64,000 bases of DNA from Bacillota bacterium (GTDB taxonomy: Bacteria > Bacillota > Clostridia > TANB77 > UBA1234). The notes beneath the pieces are model-generated. The model ran no database searches. It saw only the letters and a program-made list of their open reading frames with translations, and was not told the origin of the DNA. Positions within the stretch are counted from its first letter, which is position 1, and every line of letters starts with the position of its first letter. Made by a program: the position numbers and the translations under genes. The stretch covers positions 1-64,000 of the forward strand of contig JAEEHF010000122.1 in assembly GCA_016280725.1 (NCBI GenBank), read 5' to 3'. Of the stretch, positions 58,294 to 64,000 are shown piece after piece.

Positions 58294-60036
58294 ATGATTA
58301 ATTTAACAATTGATGGAAAACAAATTCAATGTGAGGAAGGCCTTACAATTTTAGAAGCTGCAATGAAAAACGGAATTGATATTCCTACACTTTGCTTCTT
58401 AAAAGATATTAATGAAGTTGGAGATTGCAGAATGTGCATAGTTGAAGTAGAAGGTCGTAGAGGATTTACTACTTCATGTATAACTAAAATTGAAGAAGGA
58501 ATGGTTGTTCATACTAATACTAAAGCTGTTCAAGATGCAAGAAAGACAACTTTGGATTTGATTTTATCTAATCATCACAGAGATTGTTTAACTTGCATTC
58601 GAAATGGAAATTGTGAACTTCAAAAACTTGCAGAAAAATTTAATGTAAGAAAAGTTAAATATGAAGGTGAATTGATTAATTATGAAATAGACGATAAGTC
58701 TCCTTCAATTGTTAGAGATTCGAATAAATGCGTACTTTGTAGTAGATGTACGGCAACCTGTAAAAAAGTTCAAGAAATTGGGGCAATTGAAAAATCTAAT
58801 AGAGGATTTACATCATGTATATCAACCGTAAATGGTTGCTCTCTTGCAGATTCAAATTGTACTTTTTGTGGACAGTGTATTGAAAGCTGTCCTACAGGAG
58901 CTCTTCACGAAAAAGATAATACCGAAGATGTTTGGAAATTGCTTCATGATGAAAACAAATATGTAATCGTTCAAACTGCTCCAGCAGTTAGAGTCGCTAT
59001 TGGTGAAGAATTTGGAATGTCAATTGGAACAAATGCTGCTGGCAAAATGGTAACTGCACTTAAAAATATGGGCTTTGATAATGTTTTTGACACAAACACC
59101 GGTGCGGACCTTACGATTATGGAAGAAGCAAATGAATTTTTAGATAGAGTTACAAATGGTGGCGTTTTGCCAATGATAACATCTTGTAGTCCTGGTTGGG
59201 TTAGATTTTGTGAAAAGAATTTTCCAAATGAATTATCACACCTATCTTCTTGTAAATCTCCTCATACAATGTTTGGTGCTCTATTAAAATCATATTATGC
59301 ACAAAAAATTGGTGTGAATAAAGAAAACATTGCTGTTATTTCTGTTATGCCTTGTATTGCTAAAAAATATGAGTGTTCGAGGCCAGAGATGGAAGTAGAT
59401 GGCGTTAGAGATGTTGACTTTGTTATAACAACTAGAGAACTTGCAAGAATGATTAAAGAAGCAAATATCGATTTCGTTCAACTTGAGGATTCAAAGTTTG
59501 ATGATCCTATGGGAGAGGCATCTGGAGCTGGTGCAATATTTGGAACAACCGGTGGAGTTATGGAAGCTGCAGTTCGTACTGCGGTTGAAACATTAGAAGG
59601 CAGGTCTATTGAGCAAGTAGAATATAAAGAAGTTCGTGGAGAAAAAGGAATAAAAGAAGCAAATTTAAATGTTGCTGGAAAAGAGATTAAAATTGCTGTT
59701 GCCTCTGGGCTTGCAAATGCAAGAAAGCTATTAGAAAAAATCGAAAAAGGCGAATCTCCATATCACTTTATTGAGATTATGGCTTGCCCAGGTGGATGCA
59801 TTATGGGTGGTGGTCAACCAATTCAATCGGCAAAAACTCGTATGAGTGTTGATGTTGCTGGTTTACGTAGAAAAGCAATTTACTCAATAGATGAAGCATC
59901 AACTATTAGAAAATCTCATGAAAATCCAGTTATGAAAATGCTATATGATGAATTTTTAGAAAAACCTGGAAGCCATGTAGCACATAAATATTTACATACT
60001 ACATACAGTGAAAAACCATTATATGAAGGAGAATAA
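58294..60036 (+). CDS. hydA: [FeFe] hydrogenase catalytic subunit (HydA/HndD-like)
   Basis: L1 TSCSPGWVRF, L2 VMPCIAKKYE, L3 EIMACPGGCIMGGGQP; N-terminal [2Fe-2S] and Fe-S domains. Confidence 0.93.
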   Translation: MINLTIDGKQIQCEEGLTILEAAMKNGIDIPTLCFLKDINEVGDCRMCIVEVEGRRGFTTSCITKIEEGMVVHTNTKAVQDARKTTLDLILSNHHRDCLTCIRNGNCELQKLAEKFNVRKVKYEGELINYEIDDKSPSIVRDSNKCVLCSRCTATCKKVQEIGAIEKSNRGFTSCISTVNGCSLADSNCTFCGQCIESCPTGALHEKDNTEDVWKLLHDENKYVIVQTAPAVRVAIGEEFGMSIGTNAAGKMVTALKNMGFDNVFDTNTGADLTIMEEANEFLDRVTNGGVLPMITSCSPGWVRFCEKNFPNELSHLSSCKSPHTMFGALLKSYYAQKIGVNKENIAVISVMPCIAKKYECSRPEMEVDGVRDVDFVITTRELARMIKEANIDFVQLEDSKFDDPMGEASGAGAIFGTTGGVMEAAVRTAVETLEGRSIEQVEYKEVRGEKGIKEANLNVAGKEIKIAVASGLANARKLLEKIEKGESPYHFIEIMACPGGCIMGGGQPIQSAKTRMSVDVAGLRRKAIYSIDEASTIRKSHENPVMKMLYDEFLEKPGSHVAHKYLHTTYSEKPLYEGE

Positions 60037-60038
60037 AA

Positions 60039-61421
60039 ATGTCTGTCCTTATATTTTTAGTTTTGTCATTTCTATCTTTGTCGGGCTCACAATCAGAAGA
60101 AAACTTTAATGCATTTATATTGCCGGATCAATCAAAAGATATTTCAAATTATTCTTCCGTTGAACAATGGAAAAATGATTTAAGACAAGAAATGAACGAG
60201 TACAATTCTAAAACCAACGAAGAAAAAGAAGAATATCTTGGTGTTTCGGAAGCAAATGCAAAAAAACATATTCTTGATAAATATGGCTTTGAACCAGTGT
60301 TTGTAAAAAAGTATGCAGAAAGCAGTATAAATATGGTTGGTGGAACCGATGACGCTTTTGTAGGATGGAAGTATGACTATAGCGGTAAAGTATTACTAAA
60401 GTTTCAAAAAGATGGAAACAATTACTATGTACTTTCAAGCGGAAAATCTGACGATTCTACCTGCTATGATAATTATCAGTATGAAGAAATCAAAAACGCT
60501 ATTGTTAAAGCATTAGATTCTAGCACAACTTCAAAAGCACTTGCTTCTGACATAAAATATGGAGATTCTTTTGAAATTTCATTTTCAGAAGGATATGCAC
60601 ATAATTTGATAAATAAAAAATTTACCGGAAACAATTTAAAAGATATTTTGTTTGACCTAAAAATTCTTGTTGAATATGAAAACGATGTTGACTTGAATTC
60701 TATTAATGCTGATTTTTTCAATTCTTCAACAACATTGTTAGCATTAAAATATAAATCTAAACAAGATTTTTTAGAAGCTTCGCGTGATATTGAAGAACTA
60801 GACAAAAACCTCTTTGGACTAGCTCACATACATTCATTTGATTATAAAATATTAGATTATGATATTCTAGAAAAAGCCCTACATATACAAGAATATCTAT
60901 CAATAAGCAATCTACACCGAGAGTTACGTCAGCTAGATATTGTAGAATGTAATGGTTTATATGCTCTACGCATTAATCAAAATGTTCCTATTAAAATAGC
61001 ACCTGGTTCAGTTGATAGCATTCAAGACTTTTCTAACGACAAAGATATTCCATATTTGATTGATGATCAGCTCTCTCCTGCTTACAGTATTTCTTATGAT
61101 TTTTCAAATGATGAAAAAAGAGATTATAATGACTATTCGGTTTTCTTATATTTTCCTGTTTCACAATTAAAGAATTTTGAAAAATATAGGCAAGACACTG
61201 ATAAATATAGACTTATGATTGGTATGCAAACAACAAATTCAAAAGCCGGTCAAAAATATCACGAAGAAGCAAATGGAATTATAACCAATACTCTTTTCCA
61301 TTATAATGGCAAAGAATACTTACTTGTTGAAAGTGGACACACGTATTCTATGAATTTTTCAAAAGACTTTAACTTTGCGTTGTTAGGATACTGTATAGAT
61401 AATTGGAAATCTCGAAATTAA
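60039..61421 (+). CDS. Hypothetical secreted protein
   Basis: N-terminal hydrophobic segment, 460 aa, begins 2 nt after the hydA stop. Confidence 0.7.
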   Translation: MSVLIFLVLSFLSLSGSQSEENFNAFILPDQSKDISNYSSVEQWKNDLRQEMNEYNSKTNEEKEEYLGVSEANAKKHILDKYGFEPVFVKKYAESSINMVGGTDDAFVGWKYDYSGKVLLKFQKDGNNYYVLSSGKSDDSTCYDNYQYEEIKNAIVKALDSSTTSKALASDIKYGDSFEISFSEGYAHNLINKKFTGNNLKDILFDLKILVEYENDVDLNSINADFFNSSTTLLALKYKSKQDFLEASRDIEELDKNLFGLAHIHSFDYKILDYDILEKALHIQEYLSISNLHRELRQLDIVECNGLYALRINQNVPIKIAPGSVDSIQDFSNDKDIPYLIDDQLSPAYSISYDFSNDEKRDYNDYSVFLYFPVSQLKNFEKYRQDTDKYRLMIGMQTTNSKAGQKYHEEANGIITNTLFHYNGKEYLLVESGHTYSMNFSKDFNFALLGYCIDNWKSRN

Positions 61422-61440
61422 TTAAGAATTAAAATATAAT

Positions 61441-61486
61441 GGACGTCCATCAAAAGTTCATAATTTCGAACCTTTGATGGACGTCC
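61441..61486. repeat. Long inverted repeat GGACGTCCATCAAARGTTC..GAACCTTTGATGGACGTCC
   Basis: 18 of 19 complementary positions; contains the GGACGTCC motif at both ends. Confidence 0.85.
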
Positions 61487-61502
61487 CTATAATTTTCAAA
61501 AA

Positions 61503-61835
61503 TTATTTCTTTTCGTAGATAGTATCATTTCCTAGGCTATCTAATATGTTTAGCTTATTGCCATCAATACTATATGTCGATACAAATGGATCTGTATTAC
61601 CATCATAAAGAATGCTAATTTTATCGCCATCTAGTTCATATGTAAAATCTTTTCCAGCATAAGATCCTGTTCCGTCTGCATTAAAAATGTAAGTATATGT
61701 TGTATTTGGATATGTCCAACTTCCAACTATACCATTTCCTCCTTTAGCACCTTCCTCTCCACAACCTGTGAATACTAGTACCATTGATACTAAAACTACT
61801 GCTAAAATAGTTAAAATTCCTATTTTTTTCATTAT
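61503..61835 (-). CDS. Small lipoprotein
   Basis: Lipobox VFTGCGEE; beta-rich GSWTYPNTTYTYIFNADGTGSY. Confidence 0.7.
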   Translation of the reverse strand: MMKKIGILTILAVVLVSMVLVFTGCGEEGAKGGNGIVGSWTYPNTTYTYIFNADGTGSYAGKDFTYELDGDKISILYDGNTDPFVSTYSIDGNKLNILDSLGNDTIYEKK

Positions 61836-61913
61836 TATTCCCCCTTTCATTATTTATATTTTCATATTAATTGTAGCAATCACAAAAAGTGATATCAATG
61901 ATTTGAACAATTT

Positions 61914-64000
61914 TTATTCAAATATTCTTTTATACTCGTAAGATGTTTCTTTTCCTGCAATAGACAAAACCAAATATTCTGACTTAGAGTAATCTTCGTA
62001 TTTATTTATTGTATTATTTACAGACAGAAATTTGACACCTCTTTCTAAAGAATAATCCTGGAAAAAACCACTGTGAACAACAATAATATTTTTCTTTGTG
62101 CTACGTTTTAATTCACAAAGCATATCTACAAATGCTTTTCTTTCCTTCAAATCTGTAAATTTGTCTATTGTATTATTTAGTACTATTACAATATTATCTG
62201 TCTCGTCTCCGTTAATATCACTTACAATATTTGCATATTGGTCACCATCAGATTTTCTTATGCTATTTTGTGATATATCCATCATTATAATTGTACAGTC
62301 ATCTTTAGAAACCGTTCTGTATCCATTATTTTCGATAGTTTCTTTTAACATTTTGTTGTAACTTACACTATATTTATCAACATCATCAACAATACTTTCG
62401 CCAGAAACCGCATATTTTTCTTTATTATCCGAAATTGAATCAATAAATACTAACAAATCTGCAGTATTATTAATAGAATCTATCATTTTTTGATTTTTAA
62501 GCCAATTTATCATGTGAGTATCTGTACTAAAATCATTTAAAAATGCTATATCATATGATTTACTTCCGCGAATGCTTGTGTTATTTGCGTCTTCAAGTTT
62601 TACATCTTTTGGAATATCTATAATATCTGTTGTATCTTTTGTATTTGTATAATATCCAAAATTATCTACATAAATAGAGCCTTTACTTCTAATGTTTTCA
62701 TCGTTTTGTGCAAGATATATATCTGTTATTTTTAATGGCAATGTATAGTTTCTAATATTATAAACTACTTCTTTCCAATAGCATTCCGGAATATTATCTT
62801 GAAGAATTATAATCCTTGTATCTCCATTTCCATCAAGCATTTTGATTTTTAATTTTTCATCTTTATAATTCTCACTAAAAATCCTAAACGCGATAGAATT
62901 TGCTTCTTTTGGAACAATTATTGGTTCATTCATTACAATATATGCTCCTCTAACTTTTGCGTCTCTATCAAAATCATAGTCTAATTTTACGCTAGACTTA
63001 CCAGAATAATAGAATTCATTAGAAATTGAAGTGTTTCCTCCGACCTCATCAGGATATGGATCGAAATAATAATCTACTTCTTCAAAATCATCTAAAGCAA
63101 TAAATTTTTGAGATTTAATAACTACTTTTGCAAATGTTGTACAATTACCTTTTTTTATACTTAAAATGTATGTTCCTGCAGTGTTTGCAGTAAACATATG
63201 TCCTTCAAAGATAGCATCTTCTGGTATTTCTTCTTCTTTTTCATTTTTATAGTATTTATAAATATTTTCTTCAAATGTTGTGTCATCTGTTTTTGCATAA
63301 TATCCGTTTCTGTTTTTTGCTTGCATATTAAACCATACTTTTTCTCCAGGTTCAATTGTCCTTGATTTTGGGCTTATAAAAATCTCATTAACATCGCTTA
63401 GAATATTAATTTCTTTAGTAGCCTTAATCTTTCCAATCCTTGCTATAACAGTTACTTCTCCAACAACATCTCCAATAATTGTGCCATCTTCAATTTTTAC
63501 ATCAACGCCATCATAATCCCACGAAACATCTCCACTATCTATTTCTATAGGCGCCTTATATTTATTTAGCCCTATTACACTTATTGGAGCTTTTTCATGA
63601 ACAAATATATTTGTATTATCAACTTTAATAACTAGTTCTTCAAGTTTTTCTGATTCTGGTGCTGTACTAACTACGCCAACTCCGTTTGCAACAAGTCTTT
63701 CTGTGCCACCACTTGGAGTATTTATTTCTGTTAAATTTGTATTTCCAAGGCGTCTTGCAACCATAGTTGTAGACCCACCCCCATCTAAATTGATGGCATT
63801 ATATATGTTTATTCTTTTTAAAAATTCTGCAAGTTCTTCTTGTGTCATTCCAATACTTGTTGAAATTCTTCCATCTACTGTTACAAGGTAAATTTTATTT
63901 CCATCTTTATTTGTTCCAATTGCAGTTCTTGGATTTCTGCCAGTAATATTATGTGAAAATGATTCTGGAATTTGACCATTGTCTACAAGTTTTGCTCCGC
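61914..64000 (-). CDS. Phosphodiester glycosidase (NAGPA-domain) surface protein, truncated by window end
   Basis: GRNPRTAIGTNKDGNKIYLVTVDGR..INLDGGGSTTMVARR; frame is open from 63848 to 64000. Confidence 0.82.
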   Translation of the reverse strand, partial: GAKLVDNGQIPESFSHNITGRNPRTAIGTNKDGNKIYLVTVDGRISTSIGMTQEELAEFLKRINIYNAINLDGGGSTTMVARRLGNTNLTEINTPSGGTERLVANGVGVVSTAPESEKLEELVIKVDNTNIFVHEKAPISVIGLNKYKAPIEIDSGDVSWDYDGVDVKIEDGTIIGDVVGEVTVIARIGKIKATKEINILSDVNEIFISPKSRTIEPGEKVWFNMQAKNRNGYYAKTDDTTFEENIYKYYKNEKEEEIPEDAIFEGHMFTANTAGTYILSIKKGNCTTFAKVVIKSQKFIALDDFEEVDYYFDPYPDEVGGNTSISNEFYYSGKSSVKLDYDFDRDAKVRGAYIVMNEPIIVPKEANSIAFRIFSENYKDEKLKIKMLDGNGDTRIIILQDNIPECYWKEVVYNIRNYTLPLKITDIYLAQNDENIRSKGSIYVDNFGYYTNTKDTTDIIDIPKDVKLEDANNTSIRGSKSYDIAFLNDFSTDTHMINWLKNQKMIDSINNTADLLVFIDSISDNKEKYAVSGESIVDDVDKYSVSYNKMLKETIENNGYRTVSKDDCTIIMMDISQNSIRKSDGDQYANIVSDINGDETDNIVIVLNNTIDKFTDLKERKAFVDMLCELKRSTKKNIIVVHSGFFQDYSLERGVKFLSVNNTINKYEDYSKSEYLVLSIAGKETSYEYKRIFE

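Noticed and set aside
59176-59205. HydA L1 motif TSCSPGW instead of TSCCPGW as a sign of an inactive or sensory hydrogenase
   Set aside because: To my recollection this variant is common in multisubunit NAD(P)-linked/bifurcating hydrogenases; L2 and L3 are intact, so no unusual function is inferred without an alignment

Overview
AT-rich (low-GC) chromosomal window, most likely from an anaerobic Firmicutes/Clostridia-type genome. This is inferred from the gene content: a nusA-infB operon, a 4-subunit pyruvate:ferredoxin oxidoreductase, an [FeFe] NuoE/NuoF/HydA hydrogenase, and sigma-A type promoters. Left part (1-12.3 kb): GNAT fragment, REP-associated (Y1) transposase, rlmD, truB, nrnA, rbfA, infB, ylxQ, ylxR, nusA, rimP, tmRNA and truA. 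Centre (12.3-34.9 kb): one large minus-strand type-IV-secretion-like operon. It has six VirB2/TrbC-like pilins, a PrgI/VirB3-like protein, a TraC-like membrane-anchored protein, a VirB4 ATPase and FIVE successive VirB6/TrbL-like polytopic proteins, most of them very large (652 to about 1350 aa). I see no relaxase, VirD4 coupling protein, VirB8-like protein or integrase in the window. The operon reads directly into truA. Right part (35-64 kb): tRNA-Met/Gly/Ser, HD hydrolase, two prepilin-like proteins, PcrA, GGDEF protein, RsmA, 3D-domain protein, MBL hydrolase, M18 aminopeptidase, paralogous secreted proteins, porB/A/D/G, mecA, tRNA-Pro, trpS, hydrogenase genes and a NAGPA-domain protein. The most notable observations are: (i) the relaxase-less chromosomal T4SS-like locus with multiplied VirB2 and VirB6; (ii) a dispersed palindromic element family (core GGAGGCGTAY-N4-RTACGTTGAG) placed almost exactly at stop codons inside operons; (iii) a RAYT-linked GGACGTCC repeat family with one copy translated in frame inside rlmD; (iv) four genes that each need a single +1 reading-frame correction. 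No tools were run: product names come from motif recognition and need database confirmation.
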